NCBI GenBank assembly: GCA_938003545.1
Contig: CALKXY010000024.1
Location: forward strand, 1 to 64,000
Length of the DNA: 64,000 bases
From: an uncultured Caulobacterales bacterium
Lineage (GTDB): Bacteria > Pseudomonadota > Alphaproteobacteria > Caulobacterales > Maricaulaceae
Direction of reading: 5' to 3'
Part shown: one piece after another, positions 18,305 to 26,019 of the stretch
How the letters are laid out: every line of letters starts with the position of its first letter
Position numbering within the stretch: the stretch's first letter is position 1
Notes under the pieces: model-generated
The model's input: only the letters and a program-made list of their open reading frames with translations
The model's database searches: none
What the model was told of the DNA's origin: nothing
Translations under genes and position numbers: made by a program

Positions 18305-18725
18305 ATCTATCGCCCCACCCCTTTAGAGTCACAATACGGCCCTCGCCTTCAAATTTAATTTCGATTGTCATGGCGTCCTTTGGCAATAAGTCACCCAAAC
18401 GATCAGGCCATTCCAAGAGACAAACGTCCTCACCCATGGCGTCCATCAGCCCCAATTCATATGCCTCATCTGGATGTTCCAGCCGGTACAAATCACAATG
18501 CAACAGGGTAAAATCTGACAGTTCATAGGCTTGGACCAATGTATATGTCGGCGACGGCACAATTTCGTCTGGTAAAACGGCTTGAACAAGCCCGCGCGCA
18601 AGTGTTGTCTTCCCAGCTCCAAGGCCACCAATCAGCGCGACCGTGTCTCCCGCACGCAAGACACGCCCCAGACGCGCGCCAAGCGCGAGCATTTCGGGTT
18701 CATTTGTGACGATGAGTTGATCCAC
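18297..18725 (-). CDS. tsaE: tRNA threonylcarbamoyladenosine biosynthesis ATPase TsaE
   Basis: ATPase that drives TsaB-TsaD in making t6A37 on ANN-reading tRNAs. The 142 residues carry the P-loop GGLGAGKTTLARG, the SPTYTLVQAY switch, and the conserved LLHCDLYRLEHPDE and LLEWPDRLGDLLP motifs. It is the first gene of the operon and overlaps amgK by 8 bases. The catalytic partner gene tsaD is also in this window (near 36.2 kb) but in a different unit; tsaB is not visible. Confidence 0.95.
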   Translation of the reverse strand: MDQLIVTNEPEMLALGARLGRVLRAGDTVALIGGLGAGKTTLARGLVQAVLPDEIVPSPTYTLVQAYELSDFTLLHCDLYRLEHPDEAYELGLMDAMGEDVCLLEWPDRLGDLLPKDAMTIEIKFEGEGRIVTLKGWGDRYV

Positions 18726-18804
18726 AAGATAGGTCTAGCGCCTTGCAATCATGGTTCAAGAGCTTACCTAACGGGTATACAGTCTAATTTCAGTGAGAAC
18801 CTCA

Positions 18805-19122
18805 ATGCCAAAGATTATTTTCATCGACCACGCCGGTGAGCGTCGCGATGTCGAAACGAAAGCTGGTACATCCGTCATGGAAGCCGCCATTCAGAACATG
18901 ATCCCAGGTATTGATGCAGATTGCGGCGGCGCATGTGCCTGTGCAACGTGTCATGTCTTTGTTGGCGAAGCGCATCTATCCAAACTAAAATCCAAAGACG
19001 ACATGGAAGATTCAATGCTCGATTTTGCAGAAGGAGTCCAAGACAACTCTCGCCTCTCCTGCCAAATCCTGATGAGCGACGAGTTAAGCGGTATCGAAAT
19101 CACGACACCTGAAAGTCAGTAA
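18805..19122 (+). CDS. 2Fe-2S ferredoxin, adrenodoxin/ISC type
   Basis: Small electron carrier with a plant/vertebrate-type [2Fe-2S] cluster, usually serving iron-sulfur cluster assembly or P450 systems. 105 residues with cysteine ligands in [13 protein letters not shown] and the fourth in RLSCQILM. The length and the acidic helix ([15 protein letters not shown]) match adrenodoxin-type ferredoxins. The start at ATG 18805 gives the family start MPKIIFIDH; a GTG 12 bases upstream is less likely. There is no iron-sulfur operon around it. A cytochrome P450 occurs 19 kb away, but linking them would be speculation. Confidence 0.93.
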   Translation: MPKIIFIDHAGERRDVETKAGTSVMEAAIQNMIPGIDADCGGACACATCHVFVGEAHLSKLKSKDDMEDSMLDFAEGVQDNSRLSCQILMSDELSGIEITTPESQ

Positions 19123-19260
19123 AACAACTGTCACGCTTAATATTGTGAGCGGCAGATAATGGCGCTTACATTGACCTTCTACAAACCTAATTGACGTAAG
19201 TCTTGCGGAAGCTTGGCAATAGTACTCGACGAAAATTCATTCGCAAAATTAATCCTCATC

Positions 19261-21693
19261 TTACCCTTCAAACAACTCTGGGTGCCCAGCATCAGGAGCA
19301 GCTTCCTTCGGAAGATAACAGGTTACATGTGTGCCTGCGCCTTCGTCACTTTCCAATTCGACCCAACCGCCATGACGTTCGACGAACCGTTGAACCAAAG
19401 CAAGGCCTAACCCCGCGCCGCCGCGTGAGGATTCGAAGCTCTCAAACACTTGGCTTTGGCGGTCTGACGGAATGCCGACGCCATCATCTTTCACCCAGAT
19501 CCGAACACCACCACCAGGCGCACGTTGTCCCCCGAGTTGAATCAATCCGCCAGGTTTCGTAAAGCGCAATGCATTTGAGAGTAGGTTATACACGACTTGC
19601 TTTATGCGCGTTTCATCCGCGCGAATAATGCCTATATTTTGAGGGCATTCGAGTTGCATTGAAATCTTGGTATCTTCTGCTTTGGTCGCAACGTAGTCCA
19701 GTGCGTGAGATAACACATCATAGACGTCCACATCACCTAAATCGAGATCAAGGACATTGGCCTCTATCGCAGCAATGTCCAAAATATCATCAATAATTTT
19801 AGCAAGGTCTTCTGACGCGCTTTGGATTGCAAAGACATATTCGCTCTGTTTGTCATTCATCTCTCCCGCGCCGCCATTTTGCAGGAAATCCGCATAGCCA
19901 GAGATTGTCGTGAGAGGCGTTCGAAGTTGATAACTAACATGTCCGACAAACTCAGACTTCATTCGGTCGGCCTCTTCCAAGGCCTCAGCCCGTTCGATGA
20001 GTGCCGCCTCAGTTCGCCGCGCACTCGTCACATCATCCCAGGCCACAAGTGTTGCCCCATCCGGCAAAGGTTTGGACAACCAAGTCAGCATCTTATCATC
20101 AGAGCGGCGAATTTCGCCCTCGACCTGTCGCCGCACTTCAGGGTTCGGGTCCGTCGCGCGAGCTTTCAAATCGTTCCAGAACAATGTGTCATGATAGAGA
20201 GGTAAACACAGATCGATGATTGAAGAAAAACGTGGAGTCTCTTTCAAGTCCTCTTCGGACAAGCTCCACATGCGGGCAAAGGCATTATTGTGAATCTTTA
20301 GGCGTCCATCTGTCCCAAACACAGCAATGCCTTCAGACAATTTATCCAATGTCGCGCGTTGCACATTAATGAGGGTGCCGAGGCGACCTTCCAGATCAAT
20401 CCGGTCCGTCATATCAGAGAACATCAAGGCAATACCGCCCTGCGGGTCGCGCATACGGACCAAACGCAAGGTCCGTCCATCTTGCAGATGCCAAAGTGCG
20501 GGCGGCATTTCTGATGGCCACTCCGTATAAAGGCTGAGTTCTTCCGCCTTCCAACTAGCATGATCAGGTTGTGCAGGGACCTGTCCACGTTCCCGCATAT
20601 GGTCAAGCCATTCACCATGGCTGGGTTGGTCCCGGGACCAATCATCGCTTAAGCCAAACATATGGCGAAAGGCTTCGTTCTCAAAGCTAGCTTTTTTATC
20701 ACTGCCAAAGATAACGACAGCCTCATCCATAGAATTCAAGAGTTTATCATGAGCCGCCACTTGTTGCCCCAGTTGGACGCGCAACTCTTCTGTCTCATTG
20801 GCGTCCATTGCAATACCGGCCAAGCCACCGTTAATCGGAAAGAGCGAAATGGCTGTTGCACGGCGTTCTCCCCCCAAAACGATATGACGCATGGAGTCTT
20901 TTTGTTTTTGTTCTGACAGAACAGTATGTGCATCTTCACTAGCCTGATGATCCAAATGGATTTGGTTTTTGGTGACATCGCGGACATCAGAGGCGCCAAC
21001 GGCATCGACATAAGCCTCATTGACCCAGTTAATCCGACCTGCGCTGTTCAAACGCCAAAGCGGGAATGGCGCACGGCTCATCATTTCGATGAATGCAATC
21101 GGGTCCGTTTCAGAGGTAATACGTGAATTTTCAAACCGTGAGATGGCTGTCTTCTCGTCTTCACCGCGAATGGACGCATCTTCCAGCCAGAGCACAACTT
21201 GCCGTCCCGCGACGCGGCCATCAGCTTCGATGACATTGCCTTCCGGCAGCACGATAGAAATAGAGAAAGGCGCACCTTTGGTACGAAGGCCTTGGATATA
21301 TTGGCGAAGTGGCTTTGATTCCGCGCTTTCAGAAATCGTATTAAGATCAGCTATTCCGTCCAAGACGCGCATGGCCATATGACTCGAGGGTCCAGGATCA
21401 GCAAAGCGCATGATAGACGCCAAAGCGGCAGGACTGCCCAAGACTTTCGGGTCGCCCCAACCTGACTCTGCAATGCCTGCACTCTCTTCCCATACTAGAA
21501 TTAACCCGGGATACGCGCCCATAATAGAGTCATATGACCCAAGGCGACGATCCAAATCTGTCGCTTTAGATTTCCAGCGCGTAGCCGCCGCGCCTTCGCG
21601 CAAGGAGAGACGCAACGCGAACATCACCGCGACAAAGGCGACCACGACGGCGCCCAGACCCACCCAGGTCATGATATCCGTTCCTGCGAACAT
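19261..21693 (-). CDS. divL: DivL-like PAS histidine kinase homologue with tyrosine at the phospho-acceptor site
   Basis: The DHp box reads EFVGHVSYQLRTPLTTISGY. Tyr588 stands exactly where canonical kinases have His (SHELRTP). This is the signature of Caulobacter DivL, the polar regulator that binds phosphorylated-state DivK and controls CckA, and so CtrA. 810 residues: one N-terminal membrane helix (about 9-28), several PAS-like repeats (about 50-550), then a CA domain with the N-box QVVYNLLSNALRF, G1 VKDDGVGIP and G2 GGAGLGLALV. Caulobacter DivL is about 769 residues. It is monocistronic here, next to tsaE as I would expect in this group. Orthology is inferred from the tyrosine, the architecture and the context. 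Confidence 0.88.
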   Translation of the reverse strand: MFAGTDIMTWVGLGAVVVAFVAVMFALRLSLREGAAATRWKSKATDLDRRLGSYDSIMGAYPGLILVWEESAGIAESGWGDPKVLGSPAALASIMRFADPGPSSHMAMRVLDGIADLNTISESAESKPLRQYIQGLRTKGAPFSISIVLPEGNVIEADGRVAGRQVVLWLEDASIRGEDEKTAISRFENSRITSETDPIAFIEMMSRAPFPLWRLNSAGRINWVNEAYVDAVGASDVRDVTKNQIHLDHQASEDAHTVLSEQKQKDSMRHIVLGGERRATAISLFPINGGLAGIAMDANETEELRVQLGQQVAAHDKLLNSMDEAVVIFGSDKKASFENEAFRHMFGLSDDWSRDQPSHGEWLDHMRERGQVPAQPDHASWKAEELSLYTEWPSEMPPALWHLQDGRTLRLVRMRDPQGGIALMFSDMTDRIDLEGRLGTLINVQRATLDKLSEGIAVFGTDGRLKIHNNAFARMWSLSEEDLKETPRFSSIIDLCLPLYHDTLFWNDLKARATDPNPEVRRQVEGEIRRSDDKMLTWLSKPLPDGATLVAWDDVTSARRTEAALIERAEALEEADRMKSEFVGHVSYQLRTPLTTISGYADFLQNGGAGEMNDKQSEYVFAIQSASEDLAKIIDDILDIAAIEANVLDLDLGDVDVYDVLSHALDYVATKAEDTKISMQLECPQNIGIIRADETRIKQVVYNLLSNALRFTKPGGLIQLGGQRAPGGGVRIWVKDDGVGIPSDRQSQVFESFESSRGGAGLGLALVQRFVERHGGWVELESDEGAGTHVTCYLPKEAAPDAGHPELFEG

Positions 21694-21915
21694 GGATGAT
21701 TGTGCCTTTCGAACCGGCCACAGTCATAAACTGCAGCGAAACCCTCCCCCTTAAGTCCCCGGAGGCTCTTTTGTGATTCGAGATGTATCGAACCCAAGCG
21801 GTGCAGGAAAGGCGTGATTACGGCTTAGCCGCTGAAAGACGTGAAAAACACGATAGGATTTGTCAGGGATATGCAATGAAGGCCCGGATCAAGGCCAGGC
21901 ATAGAGTAAACGAAC

Positions 21916-22992
21916 CTAAAGAAGGTCCGTCGATCCATCAGCTTTCAATTGCCCAACGATGTCACGAACATCTTCAGCTTTATCCAGATTGAGCACAAGT
22001 ATGCGTCCATCTCGAACGATAATGGCAAGATTTTCTACGCCAACTGCCGCAACGACGGGGCCGTCGGTTTCAATCAAACAGTTTCGGGTTTGCGATACCC
22101 TCACATCCCCTGACACCGCCATGCCTTGGTCATCGCGCTTGAGTTCATGGAGGGCCCGGAACGAGCCAATGTCATGCCATCCCAAATCGCACGGAACTAC
22201 ACCTGCTTTTTGCGTATGTTCCATGACAGCTTTATCGACAGGCGCACTTTGGCAAGATGCGAAAAACTCTGCATCCAAAAGCCAAAGATCATCTTTTACG
22301 TCTGCATTCACATAGGCAGCCGTGGCTGGCCCTGCAACCTGCGGAGAAAAGGCTTCCATTTCGTCCAACAAGGTTTGTGCGTGAAACAAGAAAATGCCTG
22401 AATTCCAAAAATACTCACCTGACGCGAGATAACGTTCGGCGACTTCCAATGGCGGCTTCTCAACGAAACTGGCGACGACAAATGCGCCTGGGCTCATTGC
22501 TTCACCTTTGCGAATATATCCAAAACCAGTGGCTGCATATGTTGGCGTAATCCCAAAAGTCATTAAATGCCCATGTGCCGCAACGGGTGCACAAGCTGCA
22601 ACAACGCGTCGGAATGCTTCAGGCTTTTCAATATGATGATCAGCTGGCACAATAAGGACCAACGCATCTTTTTCAGCTTCCAGCGCATGCAACGCGGCGA
22701 TGACGGCTGGCGCAGCGGTGTTGCGTGCGACGGGCTCAACGAGGAAACCACCGATTTCAACGCCAATATCTTCCATTTGCGACCTTATGATCGGCTCGTG
22801 GTCTGCATTACAAATAAAGACTGGCGGATAGTACATTTCAGAGTCGAAGCGCAAAGCTGTCTCTTGAATCATTGTCTTTTCAGTTACCAAAGGCAGCATT
22901 TGCTTTGGCTCGCACTGACGCGAGGCTGGCCATAACCGACTGCCTGCACCACCCGAAAGGATGACCGGCACAATTTTCCCCACTTCGCGCAT
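21916..22992 (-). CDS. Mannose-1-phosphate guanylyltransferase
   Basis: Makes GDP-mannose from GTP and mannose-1-phosphate for exopolysaccharide or O-antigen. 358 residues of the nucleotidyltransferase domain, with the signature VPVILSGGAGSRLWPASR, the metal and sugar region LIVPADHHIE and the conserved VEKPPLEVAERYL. It lacks the C-terminal cupin (mannose-6-phosphate isomerase) domain found in bifunctional ManC/AlgA, so it is probably monofunctional. A full TTAA-N7-TTAA CtrA-type box lies 49 bases upstream of its start, hinting at cell-cycle control. The symbol manC or cpsB could be used; I leave it open. Confidence 0.9.
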   Translation of the reverse strand: MREVGKIVPVILSGGAGSRLWPASRQCEPKQMLPLVTEKTMIQETALRFDSEMYYPPVFICNADHEPIIRSQMEDIGVEIGGFLVEPVARNTAAPAVIAALHALEAEKDALVLIVPADHHIEKPEAFRRVVAACAPVAAHGHLMTFGITPTYAATGFGYIRKGEAMSPGAFVVASFVEKPPLEVAERYLASGEYFWNSGIFLFHAQTLLDEMEAFSPQVAGPATAAYVNADVKDDLWLLDAEFFASCQSAPVDKAVMEHTQKAGVVPCDLGWHDIGSFRALHELKRDDQGMAVSGDVRVSQTRNCLIETDGPVVAAVGVENLAIIVRDGRILVLNLDKAEDVRDIVGQLKADGSTDLL

Positions 22993-23040
22993 AAAGGGTG
23001 ACGTAACAACACACCCTAAACATCAGGTTACCTGTCAGGG

Positions 23041-23055
23041 TTAAAACAGACTTAA
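23041..23055. promoter_or_regulatory. Candidate CtrA-binding site TTAA-N7-TTAA
   Basis: The sequence TTAA-AACAGAC-TTAA is a perfect match to the full CtrA consensus, a palindrome of two half sites one helical turn apart. It sits 49 bases upstream of the mannose-1-phosphate guanylyltransferase start and just touches the stop codon of the TonB-C lipoprotein gene. CtrA control of this gene is inferred. One TTAA is shared with that stop (TAA on the minus strand), so part of the match is coding-constrained. Confidence 0.5.
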
Positions 23056-23474
23056 CCGCCTAAACTTGAGGCCCCTGCACGGTATCTTAGCAAGACGCGG
23101 CAATCAGACAAAGGGGCCGCGGGTGGACGAAATTTCCAAGCCTCCACGGCTTTGCGTGACGCCCGATCAAACATGCCTGAAGGCACAGAACGTTCGATAC
23201 GAACGTGCTGAGTTTGCCCTTGAGCGTCGACATCTAGACGCACAATCGTCCACCCCTGTTGCCCATTACGAAAGGGCCCTTTAGGATAAACGGGTAAATC
23301 AAAATCAATTGCCGCCAACTTTTCACCGCCAATGCAATCGTCTGGATCCGAATAGCCCTTCACCCAAGGGTCCGGAGGATAAGATGAACGCGGCGTAAAT
23401 TTTGTAGTCGACCCACAGGCAGACAGAATAAAGGCTGCGGTCATAATCCCAGCAACAGGATGCAGAGCGGTCAT
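23052..23474 (-). CDS. Lipoprotein with TonB C-terminal-like domain
   Basis: 140 residues. An N-terminal signal ends in a lipobox-like ILSACGS, so it should be a lipoprotein. A TonB-C-like fold follows: GWTIVRLDVDAQGQTQHVRIERSVPSG, then FDRASRKAVEAWKFRPP, the typical strand-helix-strand signature. Unlike true TonB there is no long Pro-rich spacer or membrane anchor helix, so it is more likely a stand-alone envelope protein than an energy transducer. Two cysteines (CIGGEK and SDCRVLL) could form a disulfide. Its ATG overlaps the HPr stop by 4 bases. Confidence 0.8.
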   Translation of the reverse strand: MTALHPVAGIMTAAFILSACGSTTKFTPRSSYPPDPWVKGYSDPDDCIGGEKLAAIDFDLPVYPKGPFRNGQQGWTIVRLDVDAQGQTQHVRIERSVPSGMFDRASRKAVEAWKFRPPAAPLSDCRVLLRYRAGASSLGG

Positions 23475-23758
23475 TCGCCCTCACCGAATCCATTGTGAAC
23501 AAGTTTTGTTAGGGCTTCGACAGCGACTTGAGCTTCAGGACCGTCGGCGCTGACGGTTATATCTTCACCGCAAGCTGACCCAAGCAAAAGCAGTTCCATG
23601 ACGCTGTCGGCTTCAACGCTTTCCGCGCAGACGCTATTATGACTGCGAACGCGCACATCGGCGTCATATCGCATGACACATTCCATGAATTTGTTTGAGG
23701 CCCGCGCATGGAGGCCTCTTTTATTTATGAGGGTCAATCTTACGGATACTGAACCCAT
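23471..23758 (-). CDS. HPr-like PTS phosphocarrier protein
   Basis: Phosphocarrier that receives phosphate from Enzyme I on His and passes it to EIIA. 95 residues from ATG 23758; a TTG two codons earlier is the alternative. The active-site motif is NKRGLHARASNKF (His17), and the C-terminal half has LLGSACGEDITVSADGPEA. A serine (Ser52, EADSVMEL) lies where HprK would phosphorylate Ser46, but the loop before it seems about four residues longer than in E. coli HPr. It is preceded by EIIA with an 8-base gap. In many alphaproteobacteria hprK precedes EIIA and HPr; here it does not. Confidence 0.93.
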   Translation of the reverse strand: MGSVSVRLTLINKRGLHARASNKFMECVMRYDADVRVRSHNSVCAESVEADSVMELLLLGSACGEDITVSADGPEAQVAVEALTKLVHNGFGEGE

Positions 23759-23766
23759 GCCCAAAA

Positions 23767-24171
23767 TCAGCTTTCGCCCGCGAGAATTTTAGAGGCGATT
23801 GCAATATAACGTTGCCCTGCGTCCTTTGCCTTCAGGCTCGCCTCTTCCAAAGAGGCCGTTTCGCGCGCTTCTGCAAGTTTGATCAGCATTGGTAAGTTTA
23901 CCCCAGCCAAGACTTCAACTTTTCCGTCGCGCAGCATTGAAATAGCAAGGTTTGACGGCGTTCCGCCAAACATATCGGTCAGTAAGATAACGCCAGCGCG
24001 CTGATCAACGCGGTCAACGGCGTCACGAATATCAGAACGTCGCAATTCCATATCGTCATCGGGACCGATGCAGATAGTTTCCATAGCGTCTTGCGGTCCC
24101 ACGACATGTTCTGTCGCGCGCCGCAATTCGATAGCCAATTGGCCGTGTGTGACAATCACTAGTCCGATCAA
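23767..24171 (-). CDS. PTS EIIA component, mannose family, regulatory type
   Basis: Receives phosphate from HPr. The 134 residues show the mannose-type EIIA fold with the phosphorylation site IGLVIVTHGQ (His9) and the conserved ILLTDMFGGTPSNLA. There are no EIIB, EIIC or EIID genes nearby, so as in other alphaproteobacteria it probably acts as a regulatory branch of an incomplete PTS and not in sugar uptake. Phosphorylation by HPr is inferred from the neighbouring gene. Upstream, the expected hprK position is taken by an indoleamine dioxygenase gene. Confidence 0.93.
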   Translation of the reverse strand: MIGLVIVTHGQLAIELRRATEHVVGPQDAMETICIGPDDDMELRRSDIRDAVDRVDQRAGVILLTDMFGGTPSNLAISMLRDGKVEVLAGVNLPMLIKLAEARETASLEEASLKAKDAGQRYIAIASKILAGES

Positions 24172-24264
24172 GACGTGATCCTCTTATTTACTTAAAACGA
24201 AATCGCACCTAATCAAAAAAAAAGAGAACTGTGAAGCGATTTCTGACACATTTGCACATATCAT

Positions 24265-25443
24265 TCAGCTGACGGCCACCAGATTGGCGCTGGTTTCGTC
24301 ACGATGCTTTTTCAAATATTTCATAAATGGTGTGCCGCCTGTCCCAACATCCGTATCATTTCCGGTTGCGTTTCGGTTCTGCTTGTTGATGTAGGTCGCC
24401 GCATATTCGAGATGGCGACTACGGAAATCAGCAACAGCTTGGACATTCGCATTATAAGCGCGAGATAAAGCAGGATTATCTGTTCCAATAACAAAAGCCC
24501 GTAAACGACTGTGCTCTCGGACATCATCGATGAATTGGCGATGCCCTGTTGGGCGATAAATATGTAATTCGTCCAAATAGGCCTTCATAGGATCTGCGGC
24601 ATGACCGATACCGAGCAACGCATCCATCGCGGGAACGATAGAAGATTGCGACCCTGTTTGCCCGCGATAGCTCTGACGCTCTCCTGCATGGGCTTCAACG
24701 CCCTCATATAACACACCCGCAGGCAAAGCTGGATTGTCTTTCCAACCATGAATATACGGCCTGACGCGCTCGAAATAGGCATATGGGTCACACCGTTCTG
24801 GCATCCGGTCAAATATGGCTTTTAAGTCCGTCCAAACGGTCGCTGTCTCTTCAAGCAGATGTGTAACATGCGCCGCATCATCCTTGAGCACCGCATCAAT
24901 AATTGGCCCCATCCGCGCCAAGGCAGCGCCTGCCCGAGCTTCGATTGCAACATGGACCAAGATAAACCAGTTTTCATCCTGGCCGCCAAGGAAGTTCTGA
25001 AGGACATAGATATTGGAGAGGTCAATCGCACCGTTCTTATCGTGAAGCGCCCAATTATCGAGCACATAGCTGCTGTAAGGCAGAAGCGGCTGTTGCCCGA
25101 GACGGTTGGCAAGCGCGCACATTGGTCGCGCAAGTTTGGCTGGCAAGACTGAGTCTGCCTCTGCTTCACCCCAAACATAGGATTGAACCATGAAACTATA
25201 ATGCGCCATTGCTGCGCGAGCCATTTCGTCAGTCAAGTCTTCCACAGCTGACTCATCTATGTCGGGCAAACGCTGCGTCATCAGCTGCCGCACGCGACCA
25301 GATGTCAACATTTGCGGGAGATGCAGCGCAACAGCCCGCGCGACGGCCCAGTCTCCAGGTAAGTCCACGTCGTCGGCATCATAACGGCAGAGAAATCCAC
25401 GATCCGCACTCATATCATATGCGTCTAAGGCCTTCAGTGACAT
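24265..25443 (-). CDS. Indoleamine 2,3-dioxygenase-like heme enzyme
   Basis: IDO family enzymes open the indole ring of tryptophan to N-formylkynurenine with heme and O2. 392 residues. Recognisable blocks are PLLPYSSYVLDNW, ENWFILVHVAIEARAG (distal pocket), QTGSQSSIVPAMDALLGI and YRPTGHRQFIDDV. FRSRHLEYAATYI carries the proximal heme His, and GTGGTPFMKYLKKHRDET lies near the C-terminus. The start is fixed by AGGAG six bases before ATG 25443; the ATG at 25449 abuts that site and is unlikely. It is divergent from an Lrp-family regulator. No formamidase or kynureninase gene is nearby, so the fate of the product is unknown. Confidence 0.9.
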   Translation of the reverse strand: MSLKALDAYDMSADRGFLCRYDADDVDLPGDWAVARAVALHLPQMLTSGRVRQLMTQRLPDIDESAVEDLTDEMARAAMAHYSFMVQSYVWGEAEADSVLPAKLARPMCALANRLGQQPLLPYSSYVLDNWALHDKNGAIDLSNIYVLQNFLGGQDENWFILVHVAIEARAGAALARMGPIIDAVLKDDAAHVTHLLEETATVWTDLKAIFDRMPERCDPYAYFERVRPYIHGWKDNPALPAGVLYEGVEAHAGERQSYRGQTGSQSSIVPAMDALLGIGHAADPMKAYLDELHIYRPTGHRQFIDDVREHSRLRAFVIGTDNPALSRAYNANVQAVADFRSRHLEYAATYINKQNRNATGNDTDVGTGGTPFMKYLKKHRDETSANLVAVS

Positions 25444-25543
25444 GACCATCTCCTTTTGTTATTTATAAGTTGAGGTGAAATTACCTATATAAACGTCGAA
25501 TATCCTTGCTTTCTGAGTTTAATTTAATCGATATGATCAATAT

Positions 25544-25996
25544 ATGACGAGTATAGACCCTATAAACGCACATATATTGCAATGCCTCCAAAGCAATGGC
25601 CGTATCAGTAATACGGCGCTGGCAAATCTCGTGGGTCTTTCGCCCTCCGCGTGTCTGCGCCGCGTTCAAGATTTGGAAAAACGCGGTATTATTCAGGGGT
25701 ATCGCGCTATATTGGATCGACGGGTCTTAGGCCAAGACGTTGTAATATTTGTGATGGTCGGCCTATCCGCGCATTTGAAAGCCGACGCGCTAGCGTTTGA
25801 AGCAGCAATGGCAAAGGCGCCTGAAGTTCAGGAATGTCACAATATTACGGGCAGCGTCGAATATTTACTTCGCATCGAAGTCGCAGACCTGACAGCCTAT
25901 AAAACATTTCATGCGGATCGATTGGGAACTTTGCCAATGGTCGGCAGTATCACGTCGCATATTTCTCTAGGGTCATCGAAGGATCGATTAGAGTAG
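25544..25996 (+). CDS. Lrp/AsnC family transcriptional regulator
   Basis: 150 residues: an N-terminal winged helix-turn-helix (DPINAHILQCLQSNGRISNT, then ALANLVGLSPSACLRRV) and a C-terminal RAM ligand-binding domain (VVIFVMVGLSAHLKADALAF, ECHNITGSVEYLLRI). It is divergent from the indoleamine dioxygenase gene across about 100 A+T-rich bases, the classic layout for a local regulator. By analogy with KynR, which controls kynurenine genes, it may sense tryptophan or kynurenine and control the dioxygenase. That link is inferred from position only. Confidence 0.9.
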   Translation: MTSIDPINAHILQCLQSNGRISNTALANLVGLSPSACLRRVQDLEKRGIIQGYRAILDRRVLGQDVVIFVMVGLSAHLKADALAFEAAMAKAPEVQECHNITGSVEYLLRIEVADLTAYKTFHADRLGTLPMVGSITSHISLGSSKDRLE

Positions 25997-26019
25997 CCCC
26001 CATCTAACGCAACCCGGCT

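Noticed and set aside
21783-21992. 69-codon frame between divL and the guanylyltransferase
   Set aside because: It overlaps the end of the guanylyltransferase gene, has no ribosome site and is highly charged without family signs. The 222-base gap otherwise shows nothing I can name.
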